Made by a program: the position numbers and the translations under genes. DNA of 64,000 nucleotides from Rhodanobacteraceae bacterium ZG21-1 (GTDB lineage Bacteria > Pseudomonadota > Gammaproteobacteria > Xanthomonadales > Rhodanobacteraceae). This document shows, piece after piece, positions 48,008 through 55,942 of this stretch; position 1 is the first letter of the stretch, and each line of letters starts with the position of its first letter. The notes under the pieces were generated by a model that was given only the letters and a program-made list of their open reading frames with translations, searched no databases and was not told where the DNA came from. The DNA is taken from the NCBI GenBank assembly GCA_021390615.1, contig JAJEJU010000024.1, forward strand, positions 1,240,001 to 1,304,000, in the 5' to 3' direction.

Positions 48008-49588
48008 GTGACCGACATCCATAGCGACAAGATCCTCATCCTCGACTTCGGCGCGCAGTACACGCAGCTGATCGCCCGCCGCGTGCGCGAGATCGGCGTG
48101 TACTGCGAAATCTGGGCCTGGGACCACGACCCCGCCGAGATCGCCGCCTTCGGCGCCAAGGGCATCATCCTGTCCGGCGGTCCGGAATCGACCACTTTGC
48201 CGGGTGCGCCCAAGGCGCCGCAGGAAGTGTTCGACTCGGGTCTGCCGATCCTGGGCATCTGCTACGGCATGCAGACCCTGGCCGCCCAGCTGGGCGGCGC
48301 CACCGAAGCCGCCGATGCGCGCGAATTCGGCCATGCGCAGGTCGACCTGATTACCCATAGCCGCCTGTTCGACGGCCTCAGCGACCATCACAGCGCGCAC
48401 CGCCTGGATGTCTGGATGAGCCACGGCGACCACGTGGCGAAGGCGCCGCCGGGCTTCGTCGTCACCGGCATCACCGAGCGCATTCCGGTCGCGGTGATGG
48501 AGAACGAGGAGAAGCGCTGGTACGGCGTGCAGTTCCACCCGGAAGTGACCCATACCAAGCAGGGCACGGCGCTACTCAAGCGCTTTGTCACCGAGATCTG
48601 CGGCTGCCGTACGCTGTGGACCGCCGCGCACATCATCGAAGACCAGATCGCCCGCGTGCGCGAGCAGGTCGGCGACGACCACGTGCTGCTCGGCCTGTCC
48701 GGCGGCGTGGATTCCTCGGTGGTGGCCGCGCTGCTGCACCAGGCCATCGGCAAGCAGCTGACCTGCGTGTTCGTCGACACCGGCCTGCTGCGCTGGCAGG
48801 AAGGCGACCAGGTGATGGCCACCATGGCCCAGCACATGGGCGTCAAGGTGATCCGCGTCGACGCCGCCGCGCGCTACTTCAAGGCGCTGGAAGGCGTGGC
48901 CGATCCGGAAGCCAAGCGCAAGATCATAGGTCGCCTGTTCGTGGAGATCTTCGACGAGGAATCGGCCAAGGTGACCAATGCCGGCCACGGCCAGGTGAAG
49001 TGGCTGGCGCAGGGCACCATCTACCCGGACGTGATCGAGTCGGCCGGCAGCAAGACCGGCAAGGCGCATGTGATCAAGAGCCACCACAACGTCGGTGGCC
49101 TGCCCGAACACATGAAGCTCAAGCTGGTCGAGCCGTTGCGCGAGCTGTTCAAGGACGAGGTGCGCCGCATCGGCGTCGAGCTGGGCCTGCCGCGCGAGAT
49201 GGTCTACCGTCATCCGTTCCCAGGCCCGGGTTTGGGCGTGCGCATCCTGGGCGAGGTGAAGCCGGAGTACGCCGAGCTGCTGGCGCGCGCCGACGCCATC
49301 TTTATCGAGGAGCTGCGCAAGGCCGATCTGTACGACCAGACCAGCCAGGCCTTCGCGGTGTTCCTGCCGGTGAAGTCGGTCGGCGTGGTGGGCGACGCCC
49401 GCGCCTACGAATGGGTGATCGCCTTGCGCGCGGTGGAGACCATCGACTTCATGACTGCCCACTGGGCACACCTGCCGTACGACTTTCTCGGCAAGGTTTC
49501 CAACCGTATTATCAATGAATTACGCGGTGTTTCTCGCGTCGTTTATGACATCAGCGGCAAGCCGCCGGCGACGATCGAGTGGGAATGA
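48008..49588 (+). CDS. guaA: GMP synthase (glutamine-hydrolysing)
   Basis: A 526-aa enzyme aminating XMP to GMP. The class I amidotransferase half has the nucleophile C85 in GICYGMQ; the synthetase half has the PP-loop SGGVDSS (231-237). The C-terminus ends IEWE, as usual. The start is GTG 48008 ([15 protein letters not shown]), giving 526 aa against 525 in E. coli. The last codons are the target of a genomic island. Confidence 0.97.
   Translation: MTDIHSDKILILDFGAQYTQLIARRVREIGVYCEIWAWDHDPAEIAAFGAKGIILSGGPESTTLPGAPKAPQEVFDSGLPILGICYGMQTLAAQLGGATEAADAREFGHAQVDLITHSRLFDGLSDHHSAHRLDVWMSHGDHVAKAPPGFVVTGITERIPVAVMENEEKRWYGVQFHPEVTHTKQGTALLKRFVTEICGCRTLWTAAHIIEDQIARVREQVGDDHVLLGLSGGVDSSVVAALLHQAIGKQLTCVFVDTGLLRWQEGDQVMATMAQHMGVKVIRVDAAARYFKALEGVADPEAKRKIIGRLFVEIFDEESAKVTNAGHGQVKWLAQGTIYPDVIESAGSKTGKAHVIKSHHNVGGLPEHMKLKLVEPLRELFKDEVRRIGVELGLPREMVYRHPFPGPGLGVRILGEVKPEYAELLARADAIFIEELRKADLYDQTSQAFAVFLPVKSVGVVGDARAYEWVIALRAVETIDFMTAHWAHLPYDFLGKVSNRIINELRGVSRVVYDISGKPPATIEWE
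49573..49583 (+). other. Candidate left attachment core in the end of guaA
   Basis: GATCGAGTGGG in the last codons of guaA recurs at 61715-61725 past the island. With flanks, 14 of 16 bases agree. Integration at guaA 3' ends is a known strategy that leaves the gene intact. Confidence 0.5.
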
Positions 49589-49715
49589 CGGAACGTCTTT
49601 CGGGGGCTATCGCCAGGTATCGGTGGAAGTGACTTAAGTTTTTGATTTTAAAGTATAAGTTGCGTTTTCTATCGGTGGCTATCGCCGGCCAGCAAGACCG
49701 GTCGGCGACAGAACT

Positions 49716-49859
49716 GACGGTAAGCCTCCGGAGGTCGGATCCAGACCTTCCTGTTTACTATCGAGACCGAACCGGTCTTTGACGGTAAAAAACTCTTCAG
49801 GAAAGCTTGTTTTATGCGGCTTTCCGAGCATCAACGGGTCTCCAAGTCCCTGACGGTAA
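49716..49859. promoter_or_regulatory. Left-end GACGGTAA repeats (candidate integrase arm sites)
   Basis: GACGGTAA occurs at 49716-49723, 49781-49788 and 49852-49859, the last two extended as TGACGGTAAAA or near it. The motif reappears near the right end. The 301-bp gap between guaA and int (49589-49889) also carries two direct copies of GGCTATCGCC (near 49604 and 49676), and no gene. Confidence 0.55.
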
Positions 49860-49889
49860 AAGCCGTCACGAACAGGAGGAACACCCTCA

Positions 49890-51235
49890 ATGCTCACCGA
49901 CACAGCACTGCGCAATCTCAAGCCTAAGTCAAAGATTTACAAGGTTTTTGACCGCGATGGCATGTATGTGGCGGTATCGACCGCCGGTACCATCACCTTC
50001 CGCTACGATTACCGTCTCAACGGCCGCCGCGAGACGCTCACGCTCGGACGGTATGGGCCGGCCGGCATGTCGCTGGCCATGGCGCGCGAGCGGCTGCTCG
50101 ACGCCAAGCGCTCGGTCGATCAGGGCCTTTCCCCGGCGCTGGAGAAGCAGCGGGCCAAACGGCGGCTGACGGCCGCGAGGACTTTCGGCGAGATGACGGG
50201 ACGCTGGCTTGCCGATGCCCGCATGGCCGACAGCACCCGGGCGATGCGCAAGCACATCATCGACCGCGACATCCTGCCCGTCTTCCAGAATCGGAAGCTG
50301 AAGGAAGTCACCCCCGACGACCTGCGGGCGTTGTGCAACAAGGTGAAGGCACGCGGCGCGCCGGCTACGGCCATCCATATCCGAGACATCGTGAAGCAGG
50401 TCTATGGCTTTGCCATCCTGCATGGCGAGCGGCTTAGCAATCCGGCCGACGACGTGAAGGCGGCCTCGATCGCGACCTTCGTCCCCAAGGACCGGGCACT
50501 GTCGCCGGCCGAGATCCGGCTAGCCTTCCACCAACTGGAGACCATCGCGTCCTATCCGACCATCCGGTTGGCCTTGCGTCTGATCCTGCTGACGATGGTG
50601 CGCAAGAGCGAGTTGGTCGAAGCCACCTGGAATGAGGTGGATTTCGAGAACACCACCTGGACGATCCCGAAGGTGCGTATGAAGGGACGCAAGCCGCATG
50701 TGGTCTATCTGTCGCGGCAGGCGATGGACATCTTCGTGGCCTTGCACACCTGCGCAGCGGGCTCACGGTTCGTTTTGCCGTCGCGCTATGACCCCGACCG
50801 GTGCATGTCCCATGCAACGCTCAACCGGGTGACCCAGCTCATCGGGGCACGTGCAAAGGAAGCCGGGTTGCCGCTGGAGCCATTCACGGTGCACGACCTG
50901 CGGCGTACCGCGTCCACGCTGCTCAACGAAGTGGGCTTCAACGGGGACTGGATCGAGAAGTGCCTCGCGCACGAGGAGGGCAGCAGGTCTTCGCGCTCGG
51001 TCTACAACAAGGCCGAGTACGCCGGGCCACGGCGTCACATGTTGCAGGAGTGGGCCGACATGGTGGAGCGTGGATTGATGGGCGAACGCATGTACCGAAG
51101 CTGGTGCCGGAGGACGTGTCGGCCCCGTGCTCAGCCCGGCTTTGTGAGGGAGAAGCGCATGATGACCTTTACTGGGATCGCTTCGGGTGGGCAGTCCGAG
51201 GTTTATATTTGTCAAGAAAAGATCACTATGGATGA
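49890..51235 (+). pseudogene. int: Tyrosine integrase, guaA-type, with C-terminal frameshift
   Basis: A P4-like site-specific recombinase (DUF4102-type N-terminus from MLTDTALRNLKPKSK). All catalytic residues are visible in the first frame: R238, H335, R338, H361 and Y372. The conserved end (EWADMVDAW...) breaks after DMVE: from 51068 the expected sequence AWIDGRTHVPKLVPE continues in the frame that ends at TGA 51233-51235. This is best explained by a 1-base deletion near 51067. The original frame instead runs on without stop into the antitoxin gene, making a 744-codon artefact. The catalytic core survives, so partial activity is possible. Confidence 0.82.
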
Positions 51236-51291
51236 ACTTTTCCTCCCTTTGTCAAACTTGCCATCCTTGGTGATGGTTTATAAATATGATA

Positions 51292-51316
51292 TTTTGAGCA
51301 CTATGAGTGCTCAAAA
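51292..51316. promoter_or_regulatory. Inverted repeat over the AbiEi start codon
   Basis: TTTTGAGCAC (51292-51301) and GTGCTCAAAA (51307-51316) form a perfect 10-bp inverted repeat around a 5-base spacer that contains the start codon ATG 51303. AbiEi proteins are known to bind inverted repeats and repress their own operon, so this is a likely operator. A possible promoter, TTGCCA at 51258 and TAAATA at 51281 (17-bp spacing), lies just upstream. Confidence 0.7.
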
Positions 51317-52124
51317 TTCAGGAAAATTGAACCGCTTGCTGGCCGAACTGGGCGATACACGCCTAGTGTCCAGCCGCTGGCTGCGCGCGCATGATTATTC
51401 CAACAGCCTAGTCGCGCGCTATGTCGGCAGCGGCTGGCTGGTGTCGCCGACGCGAGGCGTGTACATGCGCGCGGGAGGGCGGCTGCAATGGGAGGGAGTG
51501 GTCCGCAGCCTGCAGGTCGGGGAGGGCATGCTACTGCATGTCGGGGGACGCTTTGCGCTGGCCTTGCAAGGGCACGAGCACTACTTGCGCCTGGGCGACG
51601 CCGGGACGATCACGCTTTACGGGCCGGTGCCCCCGCCGGGCTGGGTCGGCAAGCTGTCGATGGAGCAGCGTTTCGAGTACCAGGGCAAGGGGCCGTTCGA
51701 TCTGCCGGCCGTGTCCTTCACCGCGGAAGTCTCCGAGAAGGCGCTGTCTGAGGCGGGCTTGGCCTGGCATTCCGCTGCGCATGGTGTCGAAGCCCTGGTG
51801 TGCTCGACGCCCGAACGGGCCATGCTGGAGCTGTGCGACGGGGTATCGGATGTGGCGGGGGTCTACGAGGCCGATGCGCTGATGCAGGCCATGACCACGC
51901 TGCGCCCGCAGCGCGTCAGCCGACTGCTGCGTCACTGTCGCAGCATCAAGGCCAAGCGGCTGTTCCTGGCGCTGGCCGATCGTCATCGGCATGCGTGGTT
52001 GTCGCATGTGTTGTTGGAAGATGTCGATCTGGGCCGGGGCAAGCGCGCGCTGGTGCCCGGCGGGCGCCTGCATCCGACCTACCAGATCACCTTGCCGGGA
52101 GACCTCGATGAGCAACTGGCTTGA
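51303..52124 (+). CDS. Type IV antitoxin/regulator AbiEi
   Basis: A 273-aa AbiEi-type protein. The N-terminal winged helix (KLNRLLAELGDTRLVSSRWLRAHDYSNSL) belongs to the AbiEi_3_N group; the C-terminal domain includes STPERAMLELCDGV and the conserved LLxHCxSIKAKRLFL-type block, followed by PTYQITLP. In AbiE systems it represses the operon and counteracts AbiEii. The start ATG 51303 is inside an inverted repeat. The frame is fused upstream to the frameshifted integrase, but the domain boundary and operator support an independent start. It overlaps abiEii by 17 bp. Confidence 0.85.
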   Translation: MSAQNSGKLNRLLAELGDTRLVSSRWLRAHDYSNSLVARYVGSGWLVSPTRGVYMRAGGRLQWEGVVRSLQVGEGMLLHVGGRFALALQGHEHYLRLGDAGTITLYGPVPPPGWVGKLSMEQRFEYQGKGPFDLPAVSFTAEVSEKALSEAGLAWHSAAHGVEALVCSTPERAMLELCDGVSDVAGVYEADALMQAMTTLRPQRVSRLLRHCRSIKAKRLFLALADRHRHAWLSHVLLEDVDLGRGKRALVPGGRLHPTYQITLPGDLDEQLA

Positions 52125-52436
52125 TCGGTGGGATCGGCGCTACACCGACCGGGTGCGGCTGGTCGAGATCCTGCCGGTGCTGGCCCAGGAGCCGCGCTTC
52201 GCGCTCAAGGGCAGCACCGCCATCAACCTGTTCGAGCATGACCTGCCGCGTCTGTCGGTGGACATCGACCTGGCCTGGCTGCCGGTGCACGACTATGTCG
52301 AGGATGCGAAGCTGATCGCCGAAGCACTCGGACGACTCGCCGACGCGATGCGCGCCCGGCCTTTGCAATTGCAGATGCAGGCCTCGGCGGGCGAGGGTGG
52401 GGTGGTTACGCGGCTGGTGGCCAGTCGCGGCCGAGC
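52108..52436 (+). pseudogene. Truncated AbiEii nucleotidyltransferase toxin
   Basis: The N-terminal third of an AbiEii/AbiGii nucleotidyltransferase toxin (MSNWLDRWDRRYTDRVRLVE...; FALKGSTAINLFEHDLPRLSVDIDL contains the GSTA and DID active-site motifs). Similarity ends at VTRLVASRGRA, where the sequence passes directly into the middle of trbI in another frame. The toxin should be about 280-300 aa, so most of it is lost and it is presumably inactive. The end coordinate is approximate. Confidence 0.8.
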
Positions 52437-53311
52437 GCGACGCGCTGCGCAAGGAGGCGGAAGCGGCGGCCGGTTCGTCGGTGTTCTTCCGTTCCAGCAA
52501 CCAGCGCGCCGCGGCTGCACCGGCGCAGACCGCTTCGGTCGCGCCGTCATCCGGCTTGGCGGGCTTCGACCCTCAGGCTGCTGGGCCGGCCTCAACGGCG
52601 GCGCAGCCCGCCGACCCGACTGCCGTGCAGAGCCGGCAAGACCAGAAGGAGGCGTTCCAGAAAGCCGGAACCACGGAAACCCGTAATTCCGGCTTTCTGC
52701 AAATGCCGACCTCGCCATATCAGGTGATGGCCGGCACCGTGATTTCGGCGGCGCTGGTAACGGGTATCAAGTCGGATTTGCCGGGCGACGTGATCGGCAC
52801 GGTGACAGCGCCGGTGTACGACACCGCGACCGGCCGCTATCTGTTGATTCCGCAGGGTTCGCGCATTCTCGGTAAATACAACAACAAGGTTGCCTACGGG
52901 CAAAGCCGCGTGCAGATCGTGTGGAACCGAATCACTTTGCCGGACACGTCCTCGCTCACCCTCGACAATTTGGCCGGAGCCGACCCGGCTGGCAATGCCG
53001 GCTTGGAGGATGGCGTTGATTGGCATTGGGGACGCATCCTAGCGGGTGCCGTGCTATCCACCGTGCTGGGTGTGGGTTCCGAACTGGCGGTCTCCAATCA
53101 GGGGAACGTAAATGGCAATACCTTCATCGCGTTCCGGGATAGCGCGCAGGACACGGCCAATCAGGTCGGCCAGGAGTTCACACGCCGCAACCTCAACATC
53201 CAGCCGACACTGACCGAACGACCGGGCCTGCCAGTCAGCATCCTCGTCAACCGCGACATCGTGCTGCGACCGTATCAACCGCTGTTCTTCAATCGGGAGA
53301 CTTCACGATGA
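52430..53311 (+). pseudogene. trbI: 5'-truncated trbI (VirB10-like conjugation protein)
   Basis: About 290 codons of the C-terminal part of TrbI, the VirB10-like scaffold of a type IV secretion system (IPQGSRILGKYNNKVAYG, VIWNRITLPD-like block, GVDWHWGRILAGA). The N-terminal transmembrane region is missing and the frame opens inside AERDALRKEAEAAAG. The abiEii junction at about 52430-52437 indicates one deletion that removed the 3' part of abiEii and the genes between it and trbI. Confidence 0.85.
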
Positions 53312-53532
53312 GCACGAGCAAAAAGCTGCGGCTGGGGCCGCTGCCTAAGACAGAGAGCGTCAAGCTGACCTTCGCCTGCCCAGCCGGCCTGAAAGCCGAC
53401 CTCGACCGCTACGCTGCGCTGCACGCGCAGACGTATGGCGAGACTGTCGACGCTGTGACGCTGATCCCGCACATGCTGGAGGCGTTCATGGTCAGGGATC
53501 GAGGGTTTAAGAAGGAAACAGCAGCGAAATAG
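53308..53532 (+). CDS. DUF2274 family protein (trb cluster accessory)
   Basis: A 74-aa protein. TESVKLTFACPAGLKADLDRYAALHAQTYGE and AVTLIPHMLEAFMVRDRGF match the small DUF2274 proteins encoded after trbI in Trb-type conjugation clusters. It overlaps the trbI stop by ATGA. Probably a leftover without function now that the rest of the cluster is gone. Confidence 0.8.
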   Translation: MSTSKKLRLGPLPKTESVKLTFACPAGLKADLDRYAALHAQTYGETVDAVTLIPHMLEAFMVRDRGFKKETAAK

Positions 53533-53572
53533 CCGTGAAGAAGCGGACGCTGTCGCAGGAAGCGGCGAGCAG

Positions 53573-53602
53573 TTGCGTAAATGCAGACGTACCGAGGATA
53601 AT
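53573..53602 (+). promoter_or_regulatory. Candidate promoter of the AT-rich operon
   Basis: TTGCGT (53573-53578) and GATAAT (53597-53602) are 18 bp apart. Just downstream ATTGCAGATTGCAAT (53616-53630) contains a palindromic ATTGCAAT and a repeated ATTGCA overlapping the start of the ribbon-helix-helix gene, a possible autoregulatory site. Confidence 0.45.
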
Positions 53603-53628
53603 GTAGCTCTTATGTATTGCAGATTGCA

Positions 53629-53904
53629 ATGCCAAGGTCATCTATGAAGAGCGTTCGAAATCAGTCTACTGCGTTCCGCTTCGACCCAACTGTCAAGGCT
53701 TCCCTGTCATTCATCGCAGAACGGGATGGCCGCAGCATGGCGAACATGCTCGAATGGCTAATTCGTAGACACTGTGAAGTGGAAGGACTGGGGTGGCCGC
53801 CACAAGGTTGTGAGATAACGGTCGCGAAATCCCAGCAGGCGTGTCTTGTGACCCAAAAACAAGGGGGTGCACATGCAAGAAAAAAAGGAACGAACGCTGA
53901 TTAA
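53629..53904 (+). CDS. Ribbon-helix-helix-like small protein
   Basis: A 91-aa protein. STAFRFDPTVKASLSFIAERDGRSMANMLEWLIRRHCE has the beta-strand/helix/helix pattern of Arc/CopG repressors. The C-terminal 40 residues are Gly/Lys/Gln-rich and disordered-looking. ATG 53629 was chosen; ATG 53644 and TTG 53617 are in frame. It is followed by overlapping micro-ORFs and may regulate the operon. Similarity is to a fold, not to a named family. Confidence 0.65.
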   Translation: MPRSSMKSVRNQSTAFRFDPTVKASLSFIAERDGRSMANMLEWLIRRHCEVEGLGWPPQGCEITVAKSQQACLVTQKQGGAHARKKGTNAD

Positions 53905-53971
53905 CGAACAGATGGCTGAGATTAAACTGGTATTTAACGGAAAAAAATTCTTTAAGAAAGGATTTCTATGA
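53873..53971 (+). CDS. Micro-ORF 1 (32 aa), basic peptide
   Basis: An ORF of 32 codons starting inside the end of the ribbon-helix-helix gene, with a GGGGGT-type ribosome site (AAGGGGGT) upstream. The C-terminal part (NGKKFFKKGFL) is Lys/Phe-rich. Its stop overlaps the next ATG (ATGA, 53968-53971), a coupling signature. No homologue is recognised. It could be a real peptide or a leader that couples translation to the large genes. Confidence 0.45.
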   Translation: MQEKKERTLINEQMAEIKLVFNGKKFFKKGFL

Positions 53972-54045
53972 TGCCGGATGGCTTGGCCAAAAAGGAGGAA
54001 ATTGACTCACGGTGCGTGCTTTCAGTCAGGGTTTCTCAGAAATAA
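53968..54045 (+). CDS. Micro-ORF 2 (25 aa)
   Basis: A 25-codon ORF (MMPDGLAKKEEIDSRCVLS...) with AAAGGA 5-6 bp before the start, coupled by ATGA to micro-ORF 1. It ends 10 bp before the GNAT-ABC gene, which has no ribosome site of its own, so translational re-initiation is plausible. Confidence 0.45.
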   Translation: MMPDGLAKKEEIDSRCVLSVRVSQK

Positions 54046-54055
54046 ATAACTAAAA

Positions 54056-55942
54056 ATGGCAATCTTCACTGTAGAGACGGCACGATCTAAGAATCACAAT
54101 AAGCTGATCAGCATCCGAGGCGAGGCTGGTGGGCTTTCTACGCTCGTATTACCGCGCTTTGCGTTGATAGGTCCTGGAGACCGTCTTCGCATGCGCTCAC
54201 CTGCAACGGCACGACTCGTCGAGTTGGAGGGCGTCGGGCGCAAAAACTGGATCAAAATTATTCCAACATATGTCGCGAAAGGTCAGATGCAGCTGGCTGG
54301 TGACTCTTATGAGCTTGAGTTTCGCGAAATTGAGTCTGCTGCAGATTATGAAAGCTACGAAAGGCTCGAGAGCTTTCACTACCGTGGCCGGAGTACGGAC
54401 ACAGAGCCAGGCGTTGCAGATGGGGGACTCAAAGGGGTAGGTGGACGCAGAGGTGTCGTGTTGGCGGTCCTTCGTGTGGGAAGCAAGTCCCGTGTTGTCG
54501 GCTATATCGAGCTACAAATGCCGCTCATGATGTGTAAGCCGCGGCATGATCTCTTCGGCTTCCCCTTTAGCCATCCTGCTACTGGGGTCGAGTGGAAAGC
54601 GTGGCTTGGGGATGGCCAGCAGCATGTGAATCTTATTGTGCGGATAGCTCGCGTCGTTGTAGATCCTGAGTTCCGCGGACTTGGCATATCGTCGCAGTTG
54701 GTTGAACAAGCGAAGCAGTATGCCGCCAGTCGTTGGCACGTCGGGGGTAGGCGCCCACTGTTTATCGAAATATCAGCGGAGATGCTCCGATATGTCGACT
54801 TCGTAACCCGCCATGGTCTCCTGCATGTTGGTGACACCGAAGGTAACTTAGACCGAATCTTTAAGGATCTCCGCAGCATCGAGCGGGGAGCCTCTGGAAA
54901 GTCTCAGATCATGAGTCTTCAACGAAGATACCACGCGGCCTTCAGCGCATACTGCGAGCAGACTGGACGCAGCTTTGACGAAGTGCGGGTGATTCTTTCG
55001 GAACTTCTCGTTAAGCATGATCCGCGCAGCGCAATGCCATCAGATGAATGGCTGGCCTTTCGGCCGCTTCTTCGCTTTCCGATTCCGTATCACTTGGCCG
55101 GTCTCGACTCGCAAACGGCGTCTTATGTCACCACTTCTCTCGCCAAGCTGAGAAGTATCAGCGGAAGTTACCAAGTGACAACGGCACAAGAAGCCATTCC
55201 TGAGCAAATCGTTAATGAGCGACACAGAGCTCAAATTCGCCTTAGGGCCGTCGAGGTATGGGTCGACTACGAACTCTCTCTCTCCTCCTTTGTCCGATTA
55301 GCTATGGACAGCTTCGGTATTGAGAGCTCGAGACTGCGCACGAAGCTGCTTGGCCCGGTTGACATTGAATTGGCCGCTGGCAACATTTTCCTTGTTACAG
55401 GCTCAAGTGGTGCGGGGAAGTCCATCCTTCTAGATGCTATCTGTGGCAAATCTACTCAAGGCCTACTTCTACGTGGACGGATAGAACGGGGAGGCAAGCG
55501 CGCTGCGGAACTTGAGTCACTGCCTTCCGGTGTTCCGCTATTACAGTACTTCGGAGAGCGCTATGGCGCCGAGCGAGCGTTCGACGTACTGTGCCGTGTA
55601 GGCCTTAGCGAAGCAATGGTCTTTATCAAGCCGTTTTCCATGCTTAGTATGGGACAGAGATATCGGGCAATGCTGGCTGATCTCCTTCTGAGTGGGGCCG
55701 ATATCTGGGTCATCGACGAGTTTTGCTCTAATCTTGATCCAGTTACTGCATCAGTCATTTCCACCCAAATTCGCCGACTGGCAAAGCAGCATGGAATCGT
55801 TCTTGTGGCGGCGGCAGCAAATGTCTCTCATTTTGTGGCCGACTTGGCACCGGAGCGCATACTGGTTGTACGCGCTGGCGGTGAAACCCTTCTAATGGGC
55901 ATGAAGGAATTTCAGGATGGCCTCTATGAAAAAGGCATTTGA
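54056..55942 (+). CDS. GNAT acetyltransferase-ABC ATPase fusion (COG2401-like)
   Basis: A 628-aa two-domain protein. The first half (about residues 90-270) is a GNAT fold: LESFHYRGRS then RIARVVVDPEFRGLGISSQL with the acetyl-CoA loop R207-G208-L209-G210. A helical linker (about 290-410) leads to an ABC ATPase: Walker A GSSGAGKS (449-456), signature-like LSMGQ (530-534), Walker B with D554-E555, and a late switch-like region (AAAANVSHF). No membrane part exists, so it is a soluble ABC protein like UvrA, Rad50 or ABC-F relatives. The layout matches COG2401 (ABC-type ATPase fused to acetyltransferase), whose function is unknown. The GNAT fold is shared with the phage Mu Mom DNA modifier, so a DNA-modifying role is conceivable. 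No ribosome site precedes ATG 54056. It overlaps the HerA gene by 26 bp. Confidence 0.82.
   Translation: MAIFTVETARSKNHNKLISIRGEAGGLSTLVLPRFALIGPGDRLRMRSPATARLVELEGVGRKNWIKIIPTYVAKGQMQLAGDSYELEFREIESAADYESYERLESFHYRGRSTDTEPGVADGGLKGVGGRRGVVLAVLRVGSKSRVVGYIELQMPLMMCKPRHDLFGFPFSHPATGVEWKAWLGDGQQHVNLIVRIARVVVDPEFRGLGISSQLVEQAKQYAASRWHVGGRRPLFIEISAEMLRYVDFVTRHGLLHVGDTEGNLDRIFKDLRSIERGASGKSQIMSLQRRYHAAFSAYCEQTGRSFDEVRVILSELLVKHDPRSAMPSDEWLAFRPLLRFPIPYHLAGLDSQTASYVTTSLAKLRSISGSYQVTTAQEAIPEQIVNERHRAQIRLRAVEVWVDYELSLSSFVRLAMDSFGIESSRLRTKLLGPVDIELAAGNIFLVTGSSGAGKSILLDAICGKSTQGLLLRGRIERGGKRAAELESLPSGVPLLQYFGERYGAERAFDVLCRVGLSEAMVFIKPFSMLSMGQRYRAMLADLLLSGADIWVIDEFCSNLDPVTASVISTQIRRLAKQHGIVLVAAAANVSHFVADLAPERILVVRAGGETLLMGMKEFQDGLYEKGI

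Noticed and set aside
49589-49889. tRNA gene as the integration target of the island
   Set aside because: No cloverleaf-forming sequence is visible; the integrase follows guaA directly, a known non-tRNA target.
49890-52124. A single 744-aa integrase-AbiEi fusion protein
   Set aside because: The integrase tail is in another frame, and AbiEi has its own start inside an operator-like palindrome; the joint frame is best explained by a frameshift.
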